A stretch of DNA of 40,852 nt from Rhodospirillales bacterium (GTDB lineage Bacteria > Pseudomonadota > Alphaproteobacteria > UBA828): NCBI GenBank assembly GCA_028818565.1, contig JAPPNV010000009.1:1-40852 (forward strand). The letters are read 5' to 3'. The position numbers were made by a program, and so were the translations under genes. Below the pieces are notes generated by a model. That model had not been told where the DNA came from. It did not search any database and saw nothing but the letters and a program-made list of their open reading frames with translations. Shown here in pieces: positions 34,341-40,852 of the stretch (position 1 is the first letter of the stretch; each line of letters opens with the position of its first letter).

Positions 34341-35200
34341 CGCGTGCCCGCCTCCTGCGCCTGCGGGTTGGTTTCAGCAGGTGCCGTCCGACCGTAGAAA
34401 CCCAAACGCTCCGTGTCGCTGAAAGTAACGTCCGGCGTCTCGTAGTACGAGAACACCGCGATAATCCTGGCGCGCTCGCCTTCGACCGGTGTCACCCGGT
34501 GCGCCGTGTTCTTGCCCTTGAAGACGTTGAGCGTGCCAGGCGCGAGCGGCAGCGTTCGCACGCGTTCGTCGTCGCCGGCGAGCAGCCGGCCAACGCCCAC
34601 GTAGTTCGGGTCGCTATCGCTCCTCAGCCCGCTGCGGTACTGAAACTCCCCGCCCCCGAGCGGTGCCTGCAAGAGCACGGTGATGGTGAACTCGGCCCGG
34701 TCGAAATGCCAGTTGAGCCGCTCCCCTTCCCGGTATGCCATGACGTTGAGCCGGCCGAGGGGATCGGCCATCGGGTAGAGCCGGGGCTTCTCCATCGTGG
34801 CTGCCAGAAAATTGATAAGCGGCTGCCATTCGTAGATGCGCGTAACCAGGCTTCCCGGAATCTGGTCGCCGCAGATCGTGCGGTTGACGGTGGTGAACCG
34901 GGCCAGCGCCGGATGGCCCGCCTCCAGCACCTGGATGTCGTCGTCGAAGTAGATGTTGTGATCTCGAGCGTGGGTGAAGGAAGCAGTCTCGAACATCGGC
35001 TCGACCTCGGCGACACACGCCCGAAGGGCCTCGGATCGGATCAACCCGTCGAGGCTGAACATGCCGGCATCCCGCAGCGCGGCCCGGCAACGGACAATCA
35101 GTGCCCGTCCGGAGGCTTCGTCGAGCGCATCCACGGGCCAGCGATCGAGGTCGAGGACCTGTCTCATAGCGATTCGCGACAACCGTAAGGCGGAGACCAC
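34337..35200 (-). CDS. 2-oxoglutarate/Fe(II)-dependent oxygenase-like protein
   Basis: The protein shows the 2OG oxygenase facial triad: H-x-D in LNWHFDRAEFTITV and the distal His in GKNTAHRVTPVEGERARII, with an Arg nine residues later for 2-oxoglutarate. The core reads LNVMAYREGERLNW and LQAPLGGGEFQYRSG. I choose the GTG at 35200 (287 aa) because GGAG within the end of the upstream gene sits at good spacing; an ATG at 35167 has no ribosome site. It lies 7 bases behind the M24 gene in one transcript. A hydroxylation of a small-molecule substrate such as an amine or amino acid is likely; the substrate is unknown. Confidence 0.8.
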   Translation of the reverse strand: MVSALRLSRIAMRQVLDLDRWPVDALDEASGRALIVRCRAALRDAGMFSLDGLIRSEALRACVAEVEPMFETASFTHARDHNIYFDDDIQVLEAGHPALARFTTVNRTICGDQIPGSLVTRIYEWQPLINFLAATMEKPRLYPMADPLGRLNVMAYREGERLNWHFDRAEFTITVLLQAPLGGGEFQYRSGLRSDSDPNYVGVGRLLAGDDERVRTLPLAPGTLNVFKGKNTAHRVTPVEGERARIIAVFSYYETPDVTFSDTERLGFYGRTAPAETNPQAQEAGTR

Positions 35201-35207
35201 CCCTCTC

Positions 35208-36449
35208 CTACAGCCAGTCCTCTTCCAGCGGACAGGACGAAAGCTGTTCGTAACCGTCCGCCGTGATCAGCACTTGCTCCTCCAACTTGACCGCCTCGCG
35301 GCCGCCGGCGTGCGCGACAAGCGCTTCAACACAGAGCACCATCCCTTCATCGAGCATGCCGTCATCGCCCGGCTCCCAGTCCTGCGGGTAGGCGATCGCC
35401 GGGTACTCGTCGCAGAGCCCGACCCCGTGCATCGCTACGGGGTAGCGGCCTTCGACGTATTCGTCGGCGAGGGGGCGCGTGCGCTCCGTGATCTCGCGGA
35501 AGGTGATACCCGGCTTCAGCAGCGCTTTGTTCTCCTGCACTTGCGCGTAAGCCTCGGCGTAGATGCGTCGCTGCTCGTCGTTCGGGCGCGCATCGCATAC
35601 CCAGGTGCGTGAGATGTCGGCGCAGTAGCCGTAGGGGCCGACGAGGTCGGTATCGAAGGCCACGATATCGCCTTGCTCGATCACACGCATCGAGCATTCG
35701 CGAAACCAGGGATTGGTGCGCGGGCCCGAGCTCAACAGGCGGCACTCAATCCATTCGCCGCCGCCAGCGATGTTGCCGCGGTGGAGCTCGGCCCAGAGCG
35801 CGTTCTCGGTGATGCCGGGGGTGAGCGCCTCGCGCATCCCCTGCATGGCGTTTTCGCAGACGGCAATGGAATGGCGCATCAGAGCGATCTCGCCGGGCGA
35901 CTTGATCAGCCGGGCGTTCTCCATCACCTCGAAGCCATCGTGGATGTCGTAGCCGAGACGCTGCATTTCGATGATGCCCATCGGTCCGACGCGGTCGATG
36001 GCAATACGCCGGTTGCCCCCGCCCCGCTCGCGGATCACCGAATCAAGCTCTGCCGCCCAGGCTCGCGCCTTGTCTGCCTGTCGGCCGCCAGCAATGAAGT
36101 AGAGCACGAAGGTCGCGGCGCGGACCTCGTCGATGGTAGGGAGTCCAGCAGTGAGCAGGTCGCTGCCCCCGTCGAATTCAAAAAGGGTGACCGGGCCTTC
36201 GGCCGGCACGTAGAGGTAGCGCGCCTCGTTGTGGCTGCACCAGACCTGCATGTTCGGCGCGTCGCAGGCGTAGCGGACATTCACTGGGTCGTAGAGGAGG
36301 ATGCCGGCCAGATCGCGTGCAGCCAGAGCTTCGCGTACGCGACCGAGCCGGTAGAGACGCACCGCGTCGAGGTCCCGGGGCGGGACGCTGTGCTCCATCG
36401 CACCGTGTTGGCGCGGCGTGTTGGCGGCGCCACCGGATGCCTGTGTCAT
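35208..36449 (-). CDS. M24-family enzyme, DddP-like (possible DMSP lyase)
   Basis: The protein (413 aa) has an N-terminal creatinase-type domain and a C-terminal pita-bread metal domain. The segment RTNPWFRECSMRVIEQGDIV then AFDTDLVGPYGYCADISRTW closely resembles DddP of Roseovarius as I recall it. Metal ligands are D266, D268, D278, H341, E375 and E390. Beyond the metal ligands, Y336 and D347 (MHGVGLCDEYP) match the DddP catalytic pair Tyr366/Asp377 in spacing. DddP cleaves DMSP to DMS and acrylate. The protein is about 30 residues shorter than DddP, so a related betaine- or creatine-like substrate is possible. GGAGG precedes the ATG at 36449. The 2OG oxygenase follows. Confidence 0.78.
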   Translation of the reverse strand: MTQASGGAANTPRQHGAMEHSVPPRDLDAVRLYRLGRVREALAARDLAGILLYDPVNVRYACDAPNMQVWCSHNEARYLYVPAEGPVTLFEFDGGSDLLTAGLPTIDEVRAATFVLYFIAGGRQADKARAWAAELDSVIRERGGGNRRIAIDRVGPMGIIEMQRLGYDIHDGFEVMENARLIKSPGEIALMRHSIAVCENAMQGMREALTPGITENALWAELHRGNIAGGGEWIECRLLSSGPRTNPWFRECSMRVIEQGDIVAFDTDLVGPYGYCADISRTWVCDARPNDEQRRIYAEAYAQVQENKALLKPGITFREITERTRPLADEYVEGRYPVAMHGVGLCDEYPAIAYPQDWEPGDDGMLDEGMVLCVEALVAHAGGREAVKLEEQVLITADGYEQLSSCPLEEDWL

Positions 36450-36501
36450 GTGGCGCCTCCGGTCCGAGAGAACCGACGCAACCGATCGAAGATCGGGGTG
36501 A

Positions 36502-37122
36502 TCACAACTTGGCCGCTTCTACCCATAGATGTTTCCTTCCCACCGATTGAAACCATTCCCCGAAGCGAGAGCGGTAGCCTTGCCAGGGCTCGGACAGAAC
36601 GGGGCGAGGGTCCTGGCTCAGCGCATAAGCCATTCCCTCCTTGAACCACTCGGGGCTGCACCACTGCTCGAAGACACCCAGCCGTTCGGCCTGTAGGTGA
36701 TGAATGATCTCGTGGCGCATGAAATGGCCCTTCCAGCCGCGCGGGCCGACGACGATACCCGACATACCCGACACACCTACCGTATGCGCGACCGCCCGAT
36801 CGAATCCGAAAGACTCGAAGCAGTCTTGCGTGGAACAAAAGACGGCGCGCGGCGGGACCTCGATCTCGCCCACTGTCGCGTTCACGAACTCTAACGCGGC
36901 GCCATAAAGTGCCGACGCCTCCTGGTAGCGCGGCACATCCTCCATGCAGATCGCGTCGCTGACACAGGTCGCGCCGTTGAGCTCGGGTACGAGAACACGA
37001 ACCGGTTTGTAGAATGCCCAGCTCGCCCCCGGAATGAGAAGCAAGACCATCAGCGGGACCAGGATACACAGACGCCTTGCGAGTGCTCGGTCTCCCATGC
37101 CGCCCCGTGTCCCCTTCCTCAT
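36502..37122 (-). CDS. Secreted gluzincin-like metallopeptidase, hypothetical
   Basis: The protein (206 aa from the ATG at 37122, which has GAGG upstream) has a signal peptide with a hydrophobic core (RRLCILVPLMVLLLIPGASW) and cleavage near ASWA-FYK. The zinc motif is RHEIIHHLQ (HExxH), followed about 20 residues later by PEWFKEGMAYALS, the Glu of the gluzincin/Peptidase_MA pattern. Four cysteines (ATCVSDAICMED; FCSTQDCFESF) suggest disulfides, fitting the periplasm or outside. It is shorter than typical members. It has no evident partner gene; the M24 gene starts 52 bases downstream. Confidence 0.72.
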   Translation of the reverse strand: MRKGTRGGMGDRALARRLCILVPLMVLLLIPGASWAFYKPVRVLVPELNGATCVSDAICMEDVPRYQEASALYGAALEFVNATVGEIEVPPRAVFCSTQDCFESFGFDRAVAHTVGVSGMSGIVVGPRGWKGHFMRHEIIHHLQAERLGVFEQWCSPEWFKEGMAYALSQDPRPVLSEPWQGYRSRFGEWFQSVGRKHLWVEAAKL

Positions 37123-37685
37123 CGACCGCCTCGCACACGGCGCTTCCTCACGGCTGCAGTCGATACAAGATTGACCCACCTGCCCCATCCAAGCAATGCG
37201 ACGTTCACCGCTTTTGCGATTTACGAAAGAAGTGGCTGTACGTGCTCCTCGAAGCGATCGACAACGGGTTTATAATCCGCGATGATTTCGCACAACAATT
37301 CATGGCTTAGATCCCCTGAGGCCAATGCAATTGCTCTCGCCTGTAGCGAGGGTCGGAAGCAATCTCGTTCGCGAAAATCCACCAAACCTGGGTAGCGCTT
37401 TGAGGCCGACTACCAATCTGCCTTAACGAAGTTAGTACTTCCGCAATCATGAATTTACAAGACGGCTCGTGAGCGTTTCCCTTTGCCCATTGCCGCTTGA
37501 TTTTGACAAACACGCCGCTGTCGGTATCCTAATGACGTAATGCATGATCGGGAGAGATATCGTGACGGCTGTAATTGTCTCCATATATTCCCTTGTGTTC
37601 CTTTGGACTTCCTATAACAGAATTTTTAAATGGTTGCGTAGCGCAGCATGAACAAGTCGAATACTTTCTCCGATTTTCCTTCTTC
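37123..37685. other. 563-bp AT-richer stretch with no certain gene
   Basis: The base composition is visibly richer in A and T than the neighbours, which suggests acquired DNA. The only candidate is a minus-strand GTG-started frame at 37307-37513 (68 aa, MFVKIKRQWAKGNAHEPSC at its start), which has no good ribosome site and no recognised family. I see no terminator or mobile-element end. Confidence 0.45.
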
Positions 37686-38312
37686 TCAGCAACCTCGACC
37701 TGTCAGCTCTCGCGCCGCCCCAAGTGTTCCTGCGCCATGCGCTTCAAATCCCCATTTCGTCCAGTGACCATTTGTGAAGTCCTGGCCGTCTCTTTCGCGC
37801 GCGAACAGTTCGAGCTTGCGGAGGAGCGGAAACATCTTCTCAATGCGCCGCCGCACCTCGTCTGGCTTTTGCGAGTGAGCCTCCCGCTTTGCAGTAACCA
37901 GCTGGCGTATGTTTCTGGCGCCTCGCGGAGACGGAATTTTTCCCCGCTTGAATACGAGACATAACTCGCACTGGCTCATGGTATAAAAGCCGGGATTTAC
38001 CCTTACCTTGTCCCACACGAAGGCCACGGTTGCCCACGCAAATCCCCACTCCTTTCCCAAGTCAATGGCTTGGTCAAGATGCGGGTTGGTTGCCCACATG
38101 AACAGGAGGCAATCCTGCGCACAAGTGTCGGAAACGTTCAGCGTTTTCAGGTCATTGAGGGTCACCGTGGGATAGTGCCTGATCGCACCGCCCGTATCCT
38201 GACTTCCCTCCCCGGCGTGCTGGAGCTGACCTTTGTAGTCCCACGGCGGGTCTGCGTAGATGATGTCGAATTCCCCGGACGGAAGCGGCGGAAACAGCAT
38301 CCCCATCGTCAC
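37686..38312 (-). CDS. MT-A70-family adenine methyltransferase
   Basis: The protein (208 aa) has the catalytic DPPW motif near its N-terminus (GEFDIIYADPPWDYKGQLQ) and MT-A70 features such as LFMWATNPHLDQAIDLGKEW, FAWATVAFVWDKV and GARNIRQLVTAKREAHSQKP. Such proteins methylate adenine N6 in DNA and are frequent in phages and mobile islands. The start is GTG at 38312, overlapping the small upstream frame by 4 bp, or ATG at 38306. No endonuclease is adjacent, so a lone or phage-type methyltransferase is most likely. Confidence 0.88.
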   Translation of the reverse strand: MTMGMLFPPLPSGEFDIIYADPPWDYKGQLQHAGEGSQDTGGAIRHYPTVTLNDLKTLNVSDTCAQDCLLFMWATNPHLDQAIDLGKEWGFAWATVAFVWDKVRVNPGFYTMSQCELCLVFKRGKIPSPRGARNIRQLVTAKREAHSQKPDEVRRRIEKMFPLLRKLELFARERDGQDFTNGHWTKWGFEAHGAGTLGAARELTGRGC

Positions 38313-38494
38313 TTCCTCTCGAGACGTTGGCTAATTGTAGAGAGGCTTGTGCCATCGGCTGCGCGAGGACCTCCCCCGCGATTGCGCTTCGGTTGGTTGG
38401 CAGCGAGGCGACCGACCCGCTCGACCAACTCGGGGTATTCGTACTGCGCTCTCGACACGCCGCCTTCATACTCGCTTCCACCTGGCGGCGCCAA
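38309..38494 (-). CDS. Small basic protein coupled to the MT-A70 gene, hypothetical
   Basis: The frame starts at TTG (61 aa) and ends 4 bp inside the methyltransferase start (GTGA), which is the main reason to think it is real. The product is basic and hydrophilic (YPELVERVGRLAANQPKRNR; GTSLSTISQRLERK at the end) and might be a DNA-binding fragment or the tail of a decayed phage gene. The ribosome site is weak. Confidence 0.35.
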   Translation of the reverse strand: MAPPGGSEYEGGVSRAQYEYPELVERVGRLAANQPKRNRGGGPRAADGTSLSTISQRLERK

Positions 38495-38515
38495 GGGGAG
38501 GTCGGTAGCGCCCCG

Positions 38516-39724
38516 TCAGATTTCGCGGCCCAACAGTCTCTCGTCAAAGGGGAACGTGCTCATCAGCTCGAAGCCTGTCTCGGTGACCAGAACTTGTTGC
38601 TCGAGCTTTACTCCCTCGCCTCCCTCCTCGTGACCGATGAAGCTCTCCACGCAAAGGGTCATGTTGGGCTCGACGACGCCGTCGTAGTCCTGTCCGCCGT
38701 CGTAGTCGGCTTCGTACACGACATAAGGGTACTCGCCAGTCATCCCGATGCCGTGAATCATAAGGTAATACCGCCTTGCATAATATGGCGCGGGCATTTT
38801 CCAAGCCGCTTCCGTGATCTCTCGAAACGTTCTCCCCGGTTCGATCAGCGCGATATTGTGCTGGATCTGCTCATGGGCGAGGCGATAGAGCGTTCGCTGT
38901 TTCGGCGTCGGACGGTCTTCGCCGCAAAGGAAAGTGCGTGAGAAATCGGCGTAGTAGCCGTGCGGTCCGATCACGTCGGTATCGTGGGCCACCAGATCGC
39001 CGCCACGGACTACGCTCGGGCCGGTCTCCTGAAACCAGGGGTTGGTTCTCTCGCCCGAGCTCAGCAGCCGCGTCTCCACGTAGTCCCCATCGTTCGCAAT
39101 CACGTGTCGATGGAACTCCGCCCACAGCGCGTTCTCGGTAATCCCAGGCTTGATGGCCTCCTCTATCGCCTTCTCCGCGTCCATGACGCACGCCATCGAA
39201 CGCCTCGAGCAGGCAATCTCTTCCGGCGTCTTGATTGCACGCGCCCTCTCGGCCGGTGCCTGGGCGTCGAGAATCGTAAACCCTTGCTCCGCCAGATGGC
39301 CGACGGCCCGCGCATCGATACGCTCCAGTCCGATTCGCGTCTCGCCCGGACAGTGCTGACGCATCAGCGCGGCGATCTCCTCGGCCCAGAGCCTTGCCGT
39401 CTCATCGAGCAACGGCCCACGCGCCACGTAAGAGACCGTCGTGGCGACGCGGAATTCGTCGATCGCTGGATTGTCGCGCTCCAAGTGCTCGCAACCCGCG
39501 AACTCGAACAACACGACCGGCCCCTCCAGAGGCACGAACACGTAGCGCGCCGGATTGCGCAGGAGGAACGGCATCATGTTTCGAGCACCAGTCGCGTAGC
39601 GCACATTGTGCGGATCGGTCAGCACCACTGCCGCGAACTCGAACCGCGCCATTTCGGCGCGGAGCCGCCTGAGCCGGCCCTTCCGAAGCGCCGTCTCGTC
39701 TGGCGCCGGCGGTACCGCGTTCAT
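38516..39724 (-). CDS. M24-family enzyme, second paralogue lacking the DddP-type Asp
   Basis: The protein (402 aa) has the same two-domain plan as the 35208-36449 protein and shares RTNPWFQETGPSVVRGGDLV then AHDTDVIGPHGYYADFSRTF. Metal ligands D248, D250, D260, H324, E360 and E375 are all present. At the position of the DddP catalytic Asp the sequence reads IHGIGMTGEYP, with Gly330 instead. It therefore probably keeps the metal centre but not DMSP-lyase chemistry, and may be a peptidase-like or amidine-like hydrolase. It is encoded 4 bases after the peptide-type ABC ATPase gene and so may act on that importer's substrate. Confidence 0.82.
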   Translation of the reverse strand: MNAVPPAPDETALRKGRLRRLRAEMARFEFAAVVLTDPHNVRYATGARNMMPFLLRNPARYVFVPLEGPVVLFEFAGCEHLERDNPAIDEFRVATTVSYVARGPLLDETARLWAEEIAALMRQHCPGETRIGLERIDARAVGHLAEQGFTILDAQAPAERARAIKTPEEIACSRRSMACVMDAEKAIEEAIKPGITENALWAEFHRHVIANDGDYVETRLLSSGERTNPWFQETGPSVVRGGDLVAHDTDVIGPHGYYADFSRTFLCGEDRPTPKQRTLYRLAHEQIQHNIALIEPGRTFREITEAAWKMPAPYYARRYYLMIHGIGMTGEYPYVVYEADYDGGQDYDGVVEPNMTLCVESFIGHEEGGEGVKLEQQVLVTETGFELMSTFPFDERLLGREI

Positions 39725-39728
39725 CTGC

Positions 39729-40852
39729 TCACTCTGCTGCGTGAAGATCCCTGTCGGGGATGGTAATCACCGGCTCGACCTCGCGCAGCTCCTCGAGCGG
39801 AATATGGCAGGCGATGACGTGGCGATCGGCGTTGGCCTGAAGCGGCGGCGGCTCGGTCTCGCAGATTTCGCCGATCTTGCGCGGGCAGCGGGTCGAGAAC
39901 GGACACCCCTTGGGCGGGTCGAGCGGGCTCGGCAACGAGCCCTCCAGAACGATGCGCCGCCTCTCGACCTCCGGATCAGCGATCGGCACTGCGGACAGCA
40001 GCGCCTCGGTGTAGGGATGATAGGGCGGCGCGAAGATTTGCTCCGTCGAGCCGCGCTCCATGATCTGCCCGAGATACATCACCACGACGCGGTCAGAGAG
40101 ATAGCGGACCGCCGAGAGGTCATGGCTGATGAAGAGCAACGTGGTGCGGTGCTCGCGCTGAATGTCCATCAGCAGTTCCGTCACCGCCGCGGCGACCGAG
40201 ACGTCTAGCGCCGAGATCGGTTCGTCCGCAATCACCGTCTTGGGGTTGCCGGCAAAAGCGCGGGCGATACCCACCCGCTGTTTCTGGCCGCCCGAGAGTT
40301 GACGCGGCTTTCGCGAAACGAAGGCGCGAGGCAGCTTCACCGTGTCGAGTAGCTCATGCACCAATTCCTTCCGCTTCAAGGAGTCGCGCTCGATGCCGAA
40401 GCGCTTGATGACCCGGCCGATCTGATAGCCCACCGAGTGGGACGGATTGAGCGTGTCGTTGGGGTTCTGGAACACCATCTGCAGCGAGGCGAGCTGCGCC
40501 GCCGAGCGCTTGTTGACCGGTATGCTGCCGAGGTCGGTTCCGTCGAGCACGACCTCGCCGTCGGTCGCGGTCTCCAACCCCATTAGCACCTTGGCGAAGG
40601 TGGACTTGCCACAGCCGGATTCGCCCACGATGGCCACAGTCTCGCCCTCGCCGGCACGGAAGCTAATGCTCTCGTTTGCCTTGACCTCGCGCACCGCGCC
40701 GCCGGAGACGAGCGCCGCCAACGAACGATCACGCACCTTGTAGTACTTGCGCATGTCGGCGACTTCGAGGACGGTCTCGCCCACGTCGATCGGCTCTCGA
40801 CTCTCATCGACGCGTACCACTTCGGTGACGTCGATCCCGTTCCAGCGCGAAC
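39729..40852 (-). CDS. Oligopeptide/dipeptide-type ABC ATPase, 5' part beyond window
   Basis: The visible part (at least 363 aa) is a DppF/OppF-type ATPase: Walker A VGESGCGKSTFAKVLMG, signature LSGGQKQRVGIARAFAG, Walker B TVIADEPISALDVS and switch His LLFISHDLSAVR. The oligo_HPY tail follows (PYHPYTEALLSAVPIADPEV; CPFSTRCPRKIGEICE, with four Cys for the usual cluster-like motif). A GTG at 40820 could start it, but the frame stays open to the window edge with sensible residues. It may therefore be the second half of a fused DppD-DppF protein. Confidence 0.85.
   Translation of the reverse strand, partial: SRWNGIDVTEVVRVDESREPIDVGETVLEVADMRKYYKVRDRSLAALVSGGAVREVKANESISFRAGEGETVAIVGESGCGKSTFAKVLMGLETATDGEVVLDGTDLGSIPVNKRSAAQLASLQMVFQNPNDTLNPSHSVGYQIGRVIKRFGIERDSLKRKELVHELLDTVKLPRAFVSRKPRQLSGGQKQRVGIARAFAGNPKTVIADEPISALDVSVAAAVTELLMDIQREHRTTLLFISHDLSAVRYLSDRVVVMYLGQIMERGSTEQIFAPPYHPYTEALLSAVPIADPEVERRRIVLEGSLPSPLDPPKGCPFSTRCPRKIGEICETEPPPLQANADRHVIACHIPLEELREVEPVITIPDRDLHAAE

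Noticed and set aside
37575-37964. 129-codon plus-strand frame
   Set aside because: It is mostly antisense to the MT-A70 gene, which has the DPPW motif; the Cys/Phe-rich product looks random.

Overview
The window looks like chromosomal DNA of a GC-rich alphaproteobacterium, possibly a marine or Rhodospirillales-like lineage. The evidence is the block dgt-argS-SPOR-nagZ-(M50 protease)-scpA-scpB, an order familiar from that class, together with TRAP/TAXI transport and quaternary-amine or sulfonium-type catabolic enzymes. No rRNA, tRNA or CRISPR array was seen. The genus cannot be fixed from the sequence alone.

Layout. (1) 54-1366: a complete IS3-family insertion sequence with long inverted repeats and a programmed -1 frameshift. 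(2) 1.7-7.4 kb, minus strand: a five-gene operon made of a Rieske oxygenase, a glycine betaine-type ABC importer (proW, proX, proV) and a D-2-hydroxyacid dehydrogenase. It reads as uptake plus oxidation of a betaine-like or small aromatic compound. (3) 7.35-8.34 kb: almost 1 kb without a convincing gene, holding an AT-rich dyad, a 225-bp palindrome and a six-unit 10-bp tandem array. (4) 8.3-17.6 kb, minus strand: a tightly packed housekeeping block with many 4-bp stop/start overlaps (ExbB-like, ExbD-like, a small membrane protein, dgt, argS, SPOR protein, nagZ, M50 protease, scpA, scpB). (5) 17.7-22.5 kb, plus strand: a phosphonopyruvate decarboxylase-like enzyme followed by a TAXI-type TRAP transporter. 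(6) 22.5-28.4 kb: a dimethylglycine demethylase (DgcA)-like flavoprotein, a divergent FAD oxidoreductase with a frameshifted C-terminus, and two enolase-superfamily enzymes whose reading frames overlap by 4 bp. (7) 28.4-36.4 kb: a spermidine/putrescine-type ABC importer, divergent from a glycine betaine/choline monooxygenase-like Rieske oxygenase. Facing that oxygenase is a minus-strand set of an M24 DddP-like enzyme, a 2-oxoglutarate/Fe(II) oxygenase and a DCC thiol protein. (8) 36.5-38.5 kb: an orphan secreted metalloprotease-like protein, an AT-richer islet and an MT-A70 methyltransferase. (9) 38.5 kb to the end: a second M24 enzyme and a truncated oligopeptide-type ABC ATPase.

How the parts fit. 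Apart from the housekeeping block, most genes are importers paired with oxidative or demethylating enzymes of the kinds used on betaines, dimethylglycine and DMSP-like osmolytes. No transcription factor was recognised in the window. The most interesting signals are two paralogous DddP-like M24 enzymes, of which only one keeps the lyase-type aspartate; a pair of enolase-superfamily proteins with complementary active-site losses; stable stem-loops placed directly after all three substrate-binding-protein genes; and an ExbB/ExbD-like trio whose ExbD member carries an unusual periplasmic domain. Gene assignments rest on motif reading and memory of the families. No database search was possible.
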